A stretch of DNA of 64,000 nucleotides, taken from positions 124,001 to 188,000 of the forward strand of contig NZ_JAPSKV010000002.1 of assembly GCF_031181385.1 (NCBI RefSeq). The letters run 5' to 3'. Numbering within the stretch: position 1 is the stretch's first letter; each line of letters opens with the position of its first letter. Source of the DNA: Fredinandcohnia onubensis (lineage in GTDB: Bacteria; Bacillota; Bacilli; Bacillales; Bacillaceae_L). Shown piece by piece: positions 9,091-18,045 of this stretch. A program made the translations under genes and the position numbers. The notes under the pieces are model-generated. The model had not been told where the DNA came from. It saw nothing but the letters and a program-made list of their open reading frames with translations, and ran no database searches.

Positions 9091-9120
9091 AAAAAAACCT
9101 TTTCCGAAGAAAGGGTATTT
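9091..9120 (-). terminator. Likely terminator after the LysR gene
   Basis: On the minus strand an ACCCTTTC...GGAAAAGGT imperfect stem with a TTC loop is followed by eight T residues. It lies 40 bp past the LysR stop codon. Confidence 0.55.
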
Positions 9121-9156
9121 TATTTCTCTACAAAAAAATTATTCTCAACCACAATT

Positions 9157-10029
9157 TTAAAGAGTCTCTTCAATATTTAAACTTTCTATAAATGTAACGA
9201 ATGCTTTAATCACATTTAATTCAAGTGACTCATTATGGTAAAACATCCATGTTTTTCGTAGGAGTGGCATACCATCTTGGTCAGTCAAATTTATTTTATG
9301 GATTCCTTCTAGTCCATTTAAAATCATTCCTGGCATAATAGAGTATCCTAATCCATTAGCTACCATTTCTTTGCAAGTATCTACTTGATCTACTTCCATC
9401 GTTATCATTGGTGGTTTTGAATAATTCTCCGACCACCAATTATCAACGAGAGATTTTAATAAGTTATCGGTTTTGTAATCGATTCTGGGCAAATTCGGAA
9501 GTTCTTCCACATTCACTTCAGTTTTTGAAGCAATACACAACTGTTCCTCAAATAAAAGCTGTTTTTGTCCTTGCCAATGATAGTCCCCTCGCACAAAAGC
9601 AATGTGCACATCCTTTTTATATAAAGCATTAAACATATCCCTACTCCATCCAGTTGTAACTTGGAAATCAACATTAGGATACTGATCTTTAAAAAGCCGT
9701 AATAGTTTGGGAAGCTTATATTTTGTAAAATAACTAGAAACACCAAACTTAATAGTACCTACTACGTTATTATCCATACTAGATATATTTTCTTTTATTT
9801 CTTGTAGCTTTCGAACCATCTCTTCTGCACACTTTGCTAGATATTCACCTTGTGGGGTAAAATTGACTCCTCTTCTTCCTCTATTAATAATTTTCGTACT
9901 AAATTCCTTTTCAATCTGTTGAATTCTGTTTGTCAATGCTGGCTGTGATAGATATAAAATTTGAGCCGTCTTAGTGATATTTTTGTTTTCAAATAAAACC
10001 TTTAAGATTTTCCAATCCTGGCTTCTCAT
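9157..10029 (-). CDS. LysR-family transcriptional regulator
   Basis: A 290-aa LysR-type regulator. The winged helix-turn-helix occupies about residues 1-60 (ITKTAQILYLSQPALTNRIQQ). The effector-binding domain starts near residue 90 (VGTIKFGVSSYFTKYKLP) and contains GLGYSIMPGMIL close to the C-terminus. It is divergent from the MFS gene at 10267 across 237 bp that contains two palindromes, so autoregulation and control of the MFS gene are the simplest model. It could also act on the tct-prp cluster to its left, but that cluster has its own two-component system. No ligand can be assigned. Confidence 0.88.
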   Translation of the reverse strand: MRSQDWKILKVLFENKNITKTAQILYLSQPALTNRIQQIEKEFSTKIINRGRRGVNFTPQGEYLAKCAEEMVRKLQEIKENISSMDNNVVGTIKFGVSSYFTKYKLPKLLRLFKDQYPNVDFQVTTGWSRDMFNALYKKDVHIAFVRGDYHWQGQKQLLFEEQLCIASKTEVNVEELPNLPRIDYKTDNLLKSLVDNWWSENYSKPPMITMEVDQVDTCKEMVANGLGYSIMPGMILNGLEGIHKINLTDQDGMPLLRKTWMFYHNESLELNVIKAFVTFIESLNIEETL

Positions 10030-10074
10030 AACATTCTCCTTTTTAGATATTCAATTTGGTTATGGCTAACTATC

Positions 10075-10113
10075 AAAATACAGTATTTTACTTATATGTT
10101 ATAGTATACTATA
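10075..10113. promoter_or_regulatory. Two adjacent palindromes, candidate LysR operators
   Basis: AAAATACAGTATTTT (10075-10089) and TATAGTATACTATA (10100-10113) are both perfect palindromes, with centres about 25 bp apart. They lie in the divergent LysR/MFS intergenic region, which fits LysR-type T-N11-A sites. Confidence 0.45.
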
Positions 10114-10266
10114 TTTTTAATAAAAGGCTTTCCAAATATATTGTGAGTTCAGCTAATGAGTGCATTTTAAATTAGTGTTGTTAGTTGTGGATAAAATATA
10201 AGGATTTTGACTTAAAATTTCCATAGTTTAACACGGTTATAAAATCTTTAGAGTAAGGGGGTAATT

Positions 10267-11412
10267 ATGATGGTAATAAATGTTATTTTACTAATCGTTT
10301 TATTTTTTCAAACCGTAATGAATATGACAAGGGCAATTATTTCTCTGTATGCCACAGACTTGGGCGCCACAACATTCGACATCGGTTTGTTGACTGCTGT
10401 TTATGCATTTTTTCCATTGATATTTGCAATACACGCCGGGAGAATTGCAGATAAGATTGGTGATAAATTACCTGTATTAGTTGGACTGTTAGGTATTGGA
10501 ACCGGTATGGCAATTCCGTACTACTTCCCTTCCCTCATTTCATTATATATTTCCCAGTTAATTGTTGGTGTCTCGACTATCTTTATAACTGTATCCCTTC
10601 AAAATCTACTAGGGAACATTTCTAATGAAAATAACCGTGATCGTTATTATAGTTATTTTGGAATGTCTGTAGCTTTTGGTTCTATGATAGGACCTGTCAT
10701 TGCAGGTTATATGGGAGAGCATATTTCGTATTCATCCGTTTTCTTAGCATCGATCTTTATAATTATCGTTCCAATCGTTATGACGTTATATATCCCAGTT
10801 ATTAAAAAAAATAAAGAAGATAAAAAGATTAGTCTAAATTCTTCAGTTAGATTATTAAAAATCCCTATTTTACGAAAGGCATTAATTGCAAGTGCACTTG
10901 TTCTTTATTCGAGGGATATTTTCGTCGCTTATTTCCCCCTCTTTGCAAAGCAGTATGGTATCACTACATCAATGATTGGGTGGATTCTCGCAACCCAAGG
11001 ATTAGCGATTATTCTCGTTCGGTTCTTATTACCTGCATTAACAGAAAAACTTGGCAGAGACAAAGTTTTAATTGCATCTGTTTTTATGGCAGGTATTTCA
11101 TTTTTATTAGTTCCGTTTACTGGAAATGTGATTTTATTAAGCGCGTTAAGTGCCCTCATGGGACTTGGACTCGGTTGTGGTCAGCCGCTTTCAATGACCA
11201 CTACCTATAATGCATCACCAAAATCAAGAACAGGTGAAGTTCTGGGCTTACGACTTGCCTCTAATCGTTTGTCACAATTAATAGCCCCTGTCTTCTTTGG
11301 CTTAGTTGGATCCTGGGCTGGTATTTTTTCCGTATTTTTTATTAGTGGAACATTTTTAATTGGTGGATTATTTGCTATTAAACCCGAAAAGAAAAGAAAA
11401 CTAGCTTCATAG
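10267..11412 (+). CDS. MFS transporter
   Basis: Major facilitator superfamily permease of 381 aa with about twelve hydrophobic segments. The loop between helices 2 and 3 carries the MFS signature-like AGRIADKIGDKLPVL, with the equivalent LPALTEKLGRDKVLI in the second half. GRAVE-type drug exporters and organic-acid carriers look alike at this level, so the substrate is unknown. The ATG pair at 10267/10270 follows AAGGGGG. It is divergent from the LysR gene and ends at a strong terminator. Regulation by the neighbouring LysR protein is likely. Confidence 0.85.
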   Translation: MMVINVILLIVLFFQTVMNMTRAIISLYATDLGATTFDIGLLTAVYAFFPLIFAIHAGRIADKIGDKLPVLVGLLGIGTGMAIPYYFPSLISLYISQLIVGVSTIFITVSLQNLLGNISNENNRDRYYSYFGMSVAFGSMIGPVIAGYMGEHISYSSVFLASIFIIIVPIVMTLYIPVIKKNKEDKKISLNSSVRLLKIPILRKALIASALVLYSRDIFVAYFPLFAKQYGITTSMIGWILATQGLAIILVRFLLPALTEKLGRDKVLIASVFMAGISFLLVPFTGNVILLSALSALMGLGLGCGQPLSMTTTYNASPKSRTGEVLGLRLASNRLSQLIAPVFFGLVGSWAGIFSVFFISGTFLIGGLFAIKPEKKRKLAS

Positions 11413-11418
11413 AAAAGG

Positions 11419-11457
11419 AAAGCCTACAGCTTTGATATTAGCTGTAGGCTTTGTTTA
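11419..11457 (+). terminator. Terminator of the MFS gene
   Basis: AAAGCCTACAGC (11419-11430) and GCTGTAGGCTTT (11441-11452) form a perfect 12-bp stem with a 10-base loop followed by GTTTATT. Confidence 0.85.
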
Positions 11458-11459
11458 TT

Positions 11460-11608
11460 ATAGGATGTTCAAAAATTCGGGTGAAAATGACACATCGAAT
11501 TTCTGCGTTGGCTTGCTTTTCCATTCCTCACGTATTAATTACATACGTTCCGGTACTCAAAGCTGCGCCGCCTTGAACTTCTTGGTCCTTTTCAACCTCC
11601 TTTTGAAC
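11460..11608. repeat. Dispersed palindromic repeat, family 2, copy 1
   Basis: An element of about 150 bp with partly complementary ends (GTTCAAAAA... and ...TTTTGAAC) and the internal block CCTCACGTATTAATT followed by CATACG and GGTACTCAA. The same arrangement recurs at 24932-25080. CGTAT/ATACG inside it forms a small hairpin. It fills the gap between the convergent MFS and aldehyde dehydrogenase genes. It looks like a MITE-like intergenic repeat. Confidence 0.6.
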
Positions 11609-11614
11609 CCGTAT

Positions 11615-13036
11615 TTATAGTTTAAAAGATACAAATTTCAATTCTGTCATTTCTTCTGTGGAATATTTGATACCTTCTTTTCCAACGCCACTGTTTTTAA
11701 CTCCACCATATGGCATATTATCAACTCTAAAGGTTGGAATATCATTAATGATGACTCCCCCTACCTCTAATCGGTCAGCAGCCCCAAATGCTTTTTGAAT
11801 ATTTGTTGTATATACTCCTGCCTGTAGCCCATAATCTGAGTCATTAACGAGACTGATAGCCTCATCCCATGTTTTATACGAATTAACAGACACAACCGGA
11901 CCAAATGCTTCATTACAAGAAACTGAAAGTTTTTCGTTAGTGTTTACTAAGATCGTTGGTTGGAAGACAGTTCCTTCTTGTTTTCCACCATAGACGACTT
12001 TTGCGCCATCTGCTTTCGCCTCTTGGACCCAATTATCGATTCGATCCGTTTCGCTTGGATTAATGAGGGCCGATACATCTGTCGTTTCTGATTTCGGGTC
12101 ACCGAGAACTAATTGACTAGTATAGTACTTCAATTTTTCAACGAACTCTTCAAATACATTTTCATTCACATAGATACGTTGTACCGAAATGCATACCTGC
12201 CCAGCAAAATTGAATGCCCCCTCTGCACAACGAGCTGCAACTTTCTCCAAATCATCTGTACTATCAATAATGACAGCAGCATTTGAGCCTAATTCGAGGG
12301 TAACGCGTTTAAGTCCTGCTTTCTCTTTAATTCGTGTTCCAACTGGTACACTACCTGTAAAAGTAATCATTTTCACACGATCGTCCTGAACAAGTAGATC
12401 ACCTACCACACTACCTTTTCCTGTCACGACATTTAGAGCACCTTTTGGCAGTCCAGCTTCTTCAAATAGCTTCGCTGTCATAATTGCACTTAATGGTGTT
12501 TGTGATGCAGGCTTTAATACGACCGTATTTCCTGCCGCAAAGGCTGGGCCAAGCTTGTGTGCAACTAGGTTAAAAGGAAAGTTAAATGGCGTGATTGCCG
12601 CTATGACACCCAGCGGTTCTCTTTTTGTGTATCCAAATCTTCCTTTTCCGTTTTTTGCAGCATCAAGTGGTACAGTCTCCCCGTGAAGGCGTTTGGCTTC
12701 TTCTGCAGCAAATTTGTAAGTTTCAGCAGTTCTTACAATTTCTGCCCTCGCAGCTTTTAATGGTTTGGCATTTTCAGAGGCTAAGATAAGAGCACATTCC
12801 TCGAGCCTTTCAGTAAACTGATCAGATACCTTTTCTAAGATTTCCGAGCGCTCAAAAGCTGTTAAATTTCGCATTGTTTTTGTTGTTTGTTGGGCACTTG
12901 CAATTGCATTTTCTACCTGTTCTTTTGTGGCTAAAGGGATCATTGCAATGATCTCTTGATTATAGGGTGAGCGTAATTCTTCGTACTGGACGCCTTCTTC
13001 CCATTTTCCATTGATAAATAACTGTTGGTTTTCCAT
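11615..13036 (-). CDS. NAD(P)-dependent aldehyde dehydrogenase family protein
   Basis: Oxidises an aldehyde to a carboxylic acid. The 473-aa length is standard. The Asn-containing motif ITPFNFPFN, the cofactor-binding region FTGSVPVGTRIKEKAG, the general-base Glu in VTLELGSNAA (about residue 251) and the catalytic Cys in FAGQVCISVQRIYV (about residue 285) are all present. It most resembles the lactaldehyde/glyceraldehyde/sulfolactaldehyde dehydrogenase branch, but I cannot choose among these. GGGAGGGG precedes the ATG. It is a single transcription unit facing the MFS gene. No sulfoquinovose or fucose genes are near enough to help. Confidence 0.88.
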   Translation of the reverse strand: MENQQLFINGKWEEGVQYEELRSPYNQEIIAMIPLATKEQVENAIASAQQTTKTMRNLTAFERSEILEKVSDQFTERLEECALILASENAKPLKAARAEIVRTAETYKFAAEEAKRLHGETVPLDAAKNGKGRFGYTKREPLGVIAAITPFNFPFNLVAHKLGPAFAAGNTVVLKPASQTPLSAIMTAKLFEEAGLPKGALNVVTGKGSVVGDLLVQDDRVKMITFTGSVPVGTRIKEKAGLKRVTLELGSNAAVIIDSTDDLEKVAARCAEGAFNFAGQVCISVQRIYVNENVFEEFVEKLKYYTSQLVLGDPKSETTDVSALINPSETDRIDNWVQEAKADGAKVVYGGKQEGTVFQPTILVNTNEKLSVSCNEAFGPVVSVNSYKTWDEAISLVNDSDYGLQAGVYTTNIQKAFGAADRLEVGGVIINDIPTFRVDNMPYGGVKNSGVGKEGIKYSTEEMTELKFVSFKL

Positions 13037-13177
13037 TTATTTTCCCCTCCCATAAAACACTTCATATAATCGTACAACTTATAAATATAGTCCATAAATA
13101 GATTATATTATATTTCTCTTCTTCGAATAACTGTTATAAAATATAAGTTCAGTATCCTAATGAATGGAGAAACAAAT

Positions 13178-15283
13178 ATGAGAGGTATATTTGAAAAGAT
13201 AATGCCGTATATAAAACGACTCTGGGAATCTATTAAACGTTTTTGGCGAGATAAGCATATTACTAAAATTTTATTACTGATTGTATTGGTGTTTATCTTA
13301 GTGTCTATGCTCTTCTTTGCCTTTATGGCTAGTCAGGCAAACGTTCAATCACTGAAAGACGGTTTGCGTCAAGCCACTGTTATTTATGATAAAGATGGTG
13401 AAGTTGCAACCAATATTTCGACGAATCGAACTGAGGGTGTCTCAGTAGAAGAACTTCCTGAGCATGTGAAAAATGCGGTTATTGCGATAGAAGATGAGCG
13501 CTTCTATTCCCATAATGGTTTTGATATTAAAGGAATCACGCGCGCCTTTTTTAATAATTTATTTGCTGGAAGAATTACAGGTGGAGGCAGTACGATTACT
13601 CAACAGCTTACAAAAAATGCGCTTCTCTCTCCTGAACAAACTTATAAACGGAAAATCGAAGAACTATTTTTAGCATTGGAAATTGAAAAGCATTATACCA
13701 AGGACGAGATTTTACAAATGTATTTAAATCAAGTCTTCTTCGGAAATGGTTCATGGGGCATTAGCCAAGCTTCGAAAAAGTATTTTAATACGGAAATTGA
13801 AAATGTATCAATCAGTGAGGCTGCCATGCTTGCTGGAATTCTCCAAGCACCATCAGCTTTAAATCCTTATAAAAATTATGATGGTGCGATTAAGCGAAGA
13901 AATACAGTACTGTTAAAAATGCATGAGTTAAAGATGATTTCTGATGATGAATATGCACAAGCAAAACAAGAAGAAATTAAGCTTGAGGATGGTGGCGGAA
14001 GCTATATAGAAAGAAGCTATCCTTATTATGTTGATGCAGTGCTAGATGAAGCCATTAAGAAATATGGGTTGACGCAAGAGGAGATTCTGACTCGAGGGTA
14101 TCGCTTCTATACTGAAATGGATCAAGATGTTCAAACTGCCCTTGAAGCTGTATATAAAAAGGACTATCTTTTCCCTAAAGGCAGGGATGTTCTTGTGCAA
14201 AGTGGTGCTGTTATGTTACATCCTAAGACTGGAGGTGTGCTTGGTTTAGTCGGAGGCCGTGGTGAACATGTATTCCGAGGTTTTAATCGAGCTACACATT
14301 TGCAGGCACAACCAGGGTCAACACTAAAGCCATTAGCAGTATATACTCCTGCACTAGAAGAAGGGTATGAAGTCACATCCGTATTAGTTGATGAGTTAAA
14401 AACATATGGAAATTACACACCTGAAAACTTCTCAAAATCGTACCAAGGTGAAGTGAAGATGTATGAAGCACTTGAGCACTCGTTAAATGCACCGACTGTT
14501 TGGTTGTTAGACCAAATTGGACTTAATAAAGGGCTTGATTCTTTAAGAAGATTTGGTATTCCATACTCAGAAGAAGATAAATATCTTGGAATTGGACTTG
14601 GTGGCATGCACAAAGGGACTTCTCCTTTACAACTAGCGGAGGCCTATTCAGTCTTTGCAAATGATGGAAAACGACCGGAAGGCCATCTAATCTCAAAAAT
14701 AGTAGGACCAACCGGAAATGTCATTGCAGAACATAAGCATAAAACTACTAAGGTTACATCGAAACAAGTGGCAAACGATATGACTTCTATGCTACTAAAC
14801 GTTGTTGAAACAGGTTCAGGTAAAGGAACAAAAATCCCTGGAGTTGACCTAGCCGGAAAAACGGGTTCAACCCAACTCCCTTATAAAGATATTAATGGAA
14901 CAAAGGACCAATGGTTTGTTGGATATACACCCAATTTCGTCGGTGCCGTTTGGATGGGCTATGACAAAACAGACAAAACACATTATATCCGCGGCAGTAG
15001 CTCTGACTATATTGTTCCTTTATTTAAAGCAATGATGGACGAAGTGCTTCCTACAATGGAAGTCGACTCCTTTGATGTCGTTTCTGTTAATGCGAAGCTT
15101 TCGGGACAAGAGGACCGAAAAACGATCACAAAGGAAGAAATTAAAGAGCAAGCTGAAAAAATCGAAGAAACCTTAAAAGAAGAAAGTGCCAAATGGAAGG
15201 TAGTATTGGAAGAGGCAAAAAAAGACATTAAAAATGTAAGCGAAAAAGTTGAAAATAAACTTAGAGATCTACTAGGAAACTGA
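13178..15283 (+). CDS. Class A penicillin-binding protein (PbpF-like)
   Basis: Bifunctional cell-wall enzyme that polymerises glycan strands and cross-links stem peptides. After a basic cytoplasmic start and one membrane anchor (about 30-52) comes the glycosyltransferase domain with catalytic EDERFYSHNGFD (Glu about 105) and GGGSTITQQLTKNAL. The transpeptidase domain has STLK (about 380), SLN (about 433) and KTGST (about 560). Sequence order and the WMGYDKTD segment resemble B. subtilis PbpF. The last 60 residues are highly charged and look coiled-coil, in place of the usual C-terminal extensions. The start at 13178 (ATGGAG upstream) gives 701 aa. Monocistronic, with its own terminator. Confidence 0.9.
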   Translation: MRGIFEKIMPYIKRLWESIKRFWRDKHITKILLLIVLVFILVSMLFFAFMASQANVQSLKDGLRQATVIYDKDGEVATNISTNRTEGVSVEELPEHVKNAVIAIEDERFYSHNGFDIKGITRAFFNNLFAGRITGGGSTITQQLTKNALLSPEQTYKRKIEELFLALEIEKHYTKDEILQMYLNQVFFGNGSWGISQASKKYFNTEIENVSISEAAMLAGILQAPSALNPYKNYDGAIKRRNTVLLKMHELKMISDDEYAQAKQEEIKLEDGGGSYIERSYPYYVDAVLDEAIKKYGLTQEEILTRGYRFYTEMDQDVQTALEAVYKKDYLFPKGRDVLVQSGAVMLHPKTGGVLGLVGGRGEHVFRGFNRATHLQAQPGSTLKPLAVYTPALEEGYEVTSVLVDELKTYGNYTPENFSKSYQGEVKMYEALEHSLNAPTVWLLDQIGLNKGLDSLRRFGIPYSEEDKYLGIGLGGMHKGTSPLQLAEAYSVFANDGKRPEGHLISKIVGPTGNVIAEHKHKTTKVTSKQVANDMTSMLLNVVETGSGKGTKIPGVDLAGKTGSTQLPYKDINGTKDQWFVGYTPNFVGAVWMGYDKTDKTHYIRGSSSDYIVPLFKAMMDEVLPTMEVDSFDVVSVNAKLSGQEDRKTITKEEIKEQAEKIEETLKEESAKWKVVLEEAKKDIKNVSEKVENKLRDLLGN

Positions 15284-15295
15284 CATATAAACTTG

Positions 15296-15328
15296 AAAGA
15301 GTATTGGGAGACCGATACTCTTTTTGTT
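15296..15328 (+). terminator. Terminator of the class A PBP gene
   Basis: AAAGAGTAT (15296-15304) and ATACTCTTT (15315-15323) pair, followed by TTGTTGT. Confidence 0.8.
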
Positions 15329-15340
15329 GTCTCTGCGATG

Positions 15341-15785
15341 GCTGGAGTGCTATCAAGCCACTAATTACTGGTAAGTGATGTATCTCCACAACATTTGGAG
15401 CGCTATGAACTTCCTAATTACTGGAATGGGATGTGTCTCCACGACGGCTGGAGTGCTATCAACTTCCCAATTGCTAGAAGGTGATGTATCTCCAAGACGG
15501 TTGGAGTGCTATCAACCTCCTAATTACTGGATTGTGGTATACCTCCACGACTGTTGGAGTACTATCAACTTCCTAATTACTGGAATGTGATGTATCTCCA
15601 CGACTGTTGGAGTGCTATCGAACTCCTAATTACTGGAATGTGTGTGTCTCTACGACGCTTGGAGTGCTATCAACCACCTAATTACTGGAATGTGATGTAT
15701 CTCCAAGACGGTTGGAGTGCTATCGAAATCCTAATTACTGGAATGTGTGTGTCTCTACGACGGGTGGAGTTTATCCTACGCTTTT
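15341..15785. repeat. Intergenic satellite 1: nine units with 52-53 bp period
   Basis: The word TGGAG, nearly always followed by TGCTATC, begins at 15343, 15396, 15449, 15502, 15555, 15608, 15660, 15713 and 15765, giving spacings of 53 (six times), 52 (twice) and mixed copies. Each unit also has CCTAATTACTGG and CTCCA, and CTCCA-N7-TGGAG across the unit border can form a short hairpin. Copies differ at several positions. The period is not a multiple of three, so the open frames through it are not genes. It fills the gap between the PBP terminator and the Nudix gene. Confidence 0.92.
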
Positions 15786-15841
15786 CCCATACGTCAATAA
15801 AGGTAACGAATTGGAGAACCGTTAAATTTACAAAGCAAAAC

Positions 15842-15870
15842 ACAAAAAGCCCCTTATTTAGGGCTTTTTT
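15842..15870 (-). terminator. Terminator overlapping the end of the Nudix gene
   Basis: AAAAAGCCC (15844-15852) pairs with GGGCTTTTT (15861-15869). It overlaps the last codons of the Nudix gene and carries T-rich flanks on both strands. Confidence 0.75.
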
Positions 15871-16480
15871 CAATTACTTCTAAAAAGTGTTTTAGGATTC
15901 CGGCTGTTAAGCCCCAAATGACACGGTCTTCATAATAATAAAAGCATTCGTCCATGCCTCTTACCTGCCATTTATAATTTTCCCCTCCAATGATATCGTT
16001 AAAGGGAAAGTTTTCTTCGGGCTCTACATGAAATTTCACTTTAAATATCTGTGGTGGATTTGACTGAAAGAACGACAATGGAATCGAAAATACTTCTCCA
16101 ACTTCTGCTGGGTTTGGATGAATCTCATTAGGATTATTTATTACACCTACAAATGGATAAATAATCGTTCCAAATGGGGAAACAAAATAATCCAATGGAC
16201 TTACATTTGTAATATCACTTTCTTTTAGCCCTAGTTCCTCCATCGTTTCCCTAATTGCTGTATGCTGTTCATCTCTATCTGTCGGGTCCATTTTCCCACC
16301 TGGAAAGCATATCTCACCTGGCTGCCTTCTTAATTGATTTGAACGAACCTCAAAAAGGATATGAACGTCATTATCTTTCTTAATTAAAGGAAGAAGAATG
16401 GAAAAGCGCTTAAAATCCCCACGGCCTAATAGAGAGGGAGTACGTTCCTTAACTACATTGACAATTTTATCGATTTCCAT
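15854..16480 (-). CDS. Nudix hydrolase, CoA pyrophosphatase (NudL/YeaB) type
   Basis: Probably hydrolyses CoA or its derivatives to 4'-phosphopantetheine and adenosine 3',5'-bisphosphate. The 208-aa protein shows the CoA-pyrophosphatase signature before the Nudix box, VRSNQLRRQPGEICFPGGK (about residues 49-67), then the Nudix helix RETMEELGL. This combination separates the group from other Nudix enzymes. GAGGTG precedes the ATG. It follows the 88-aa gene by 20 bp, so the two are probably co-transcribed. The enzyme activity itself is inferred from the family. Confidence 0.85.
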   Translation of the reverse strand: MEIDKIVNVVKERTPSLLGRGDFKRFSILLPLIKKDNDVHILFEVRSNQLRRQPGEICFPGGKMDPTDRDEQHTAIRETMEELGLKESDITNVSPLDYFVSPFGTIIYPFVGVINNPNEIHPNPAEVGEVFSIPLSFFQSNPPQIFKVKFHVEPEENFPFNDIIGGENYKWQVRGMDECFYYYEDRVIWGLTAGILKHFLEVIEKSPK

Positions 16481-16500
16481 AGTTCACCTCGAAACGTTAT

Positions 16501-16767
16501 TTACTGTTTCAAACCTTTAAAAGCTTTAATAAAATCTATTGGGTCTTCTTTAATATTATAGGAGAATACTCCTTGGTTTGTGTGGAGATATAAAAAGCTG
16601 GCTCTGTAGGATACATCATATACATGATCTAGATGAAATTCATTTACTGAAGAAAGGATTCGGTCTTCAAACAATCGCAACTGATGCTGGTTTTCAATAT
16701 ACTTTTGCACATTCCACTCTATTTTTCTTTGTATAGTAACATACGGATGAGATGCAATAATTTTCAC
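16501..16767 (-). CDS. Uncharacterised 88-aa protein
   Basis: I do not recognise this protein. It has 88 residues, no signal peptide and no membrane segment, with mixed charge and several aromatic residues (RASFLYLHTNQGVFSYNI). It begins with GTG, with GGGGAG 4 bases upstream. It lies between trhO and the Nudix gene, all on the minus strand, and its 20-bp gap to the Nudix gene suggests a two-gene operon. The reading frame is credible because it fills the space exactly and has a good ribosome-binding site. Confidence 0.65.
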   Translation of the reverse strand: MKIIASHPYVTIQRKIEWNVQKYIENQHQLRLFEDRILSSVNEFHLDHVYDVSYRASFLYLHTNQGVFSYNIKEDPIDFIKAFKGLKQ

Positions 16768-16813
16768 AATACTCCCCTTTCTTTTTCTATATTGTACCAG
16801 AATTGTGTATTTG

Positions 16814-16849
16814 AAAAAACCACAGTGCTTTTACACACTGTGGTTTTAA
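16814..16849 (-). terminator. Terminator of trhO
   Basis: AAAACCACAGTG (16816-16827) and CACTGTGGTTTT (16836-16847) form a perfect 12-bp stem, with a T run on the minus strand. Confidence 0.85.
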
Positions 16850-16852
16850 TAA

Positions 16853-17821
16853 TTATTGTTGTACTAATTCTTTTTCAAGGGCTTGTAAACGTTCTGCTAC
16901 TTCTTCCTCAGTTAACCCGTTCTCTTCTACATAACGGTTGCGTGGGTGAACGCGACATTCATGTGTACAGCCTCTTAGATATTTATGTTCATTTTCTTCA
17001 GAGCAAAGTATTTGTTCATTACATTCAGGGTTTGCACAGTTTACATAGCGTTCACATGGTTCTCCAGTAAAATGATCTTTCCCTACAATCACATGCTCTT
17101 TTTGGTTTACCGGAACAGCAATTCTTTCATCGAATACATAAAGCTGGCCGTCCCATAGTTCACCTTGTACCTCAGGGTCTTTACCGTAAGTTGCAATTCC
17201 TCCATGAAGCTGGCCAACATCCTCGAAGCCTTCTCTTACTAACCAACCAGAGAATTTTTCACAACGAATACCGCCAGTACAGTATGTTAGAATCTTTTTT
17301 CCTTCTAGCATGTCTTTGTTTTCACGTACCCATTGTGGTAAATCACGGAAAGTTTCTACATCTGGTCTAATAGCGCCTCTGAAATGTCCTAAATCATATT
17401 CATACGTATTTCTTGCATCTAGGATAATTGTATTTTGGTCTTGCATTTTTTCATAAAAGTCTTTTGGACTTAAATATTTTCCTGTTAATTCAAGTGGGTT
17501 GATATCATCCTCAAGGCTTAAGTTGACAAGCTCAGGACGAGGTCTAACATGCATTTTCTTAAACGCATGCCCATCTGCTTCATCAATTTTATAAACCATT
17601 GTTGCAAAGCGAGAATCTTTTCTCATTTCTTCCATATACTTGTCAGTTTGTTCAATTGTACCAGAGACCGTTCCATTCATACCTTCTGTCGCTACTAAAA
17701 TACGACCTTTTAGACCGATTTCTTTACAGAAAGCAAGATGCTCTGTTGCAAATTCTACTGGATTTTCAATTGTTACATATTGATAGTAAAGTAATACTCG
17801 ATAAGGTTTTGTTTCTGTCAT
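16853..17821 (-). CDS. trhO: tRNA uridine(34) hydroxylase TrhO (rhodanese-like, YceA/YbfQ family)
   Basis: Performs oxygen-dependent hydroxylation of wobble uridine 34 to 5-hydroxyuridine in certain tRNAs. The 322-aa protein has an N-terminal acylphosphatase-like region and a central rhodanese domain with the active-site loop [16 protein letters not shown] (Cys near residue 178). The C-terminus carries a cysteine-rich segment ([15 protein letters not shown], then CTHECR) that is normal for the longer members. It is transcribed alone with its own terminator. Older annotation calls this family UPF0176 or rhodanese-related sulfurtransferase. Confidence 0.9.
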   Translation of the reverse strand: MTETKPYRVLLYYQYVTIENPVEFATEHLAFCKEIGLKGRILVATEGMNGTVSGTIEQTDKYMEEMRKDSRFATMVYKIDEADGHAFKKMHVRPRPELVNLSLEDDINPLELTGKYLSPKDFYEKMQDQNTIILDARNTYEYDLGHFRGAIRPDVETFRDLPQWVRENKDMLEGKKILTYCTGGIRCEKFSGWLVREGFEDVGQLHGGIATYGKDPEVQGELWDGQLYVFDERIAVPVNQKEHVIVGKDHFTGEPCERYVNCANPECNEQILCSEENEHKYLRGCTHECRVHPRNRYVEENGLTEEEVAERLQALEKELVQQ

Positions 17822-18045
17822 TATTTTCGACCGCCTATCATTAATATTTGCAAGATATGAATGTGTTTAGGATCGAATTACACTTTTCTCTTACAATAGT
17901 GTATTGTATCAAATTATTTATTACTAAATCAACGTTTTATACCTTCCTTATATTGTAAATTCGATTTTTTATAGCAATAATATATCTATTTTTATCAATT
18001 GATATATAATAAGTTTGTCAAACTTTATAGATGGGGGTTTCAAAC

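Noticed and set aside
15375-15883. Open frames of 71 and 109 aa running through the 15.3-15.8 kb repeats
   Set aside because: They are by-products of the 52-53 bp satellite; the period is not a multiple of three, so no stable peptide repeat is formed, and no proper ribosome-binding site precedes them.
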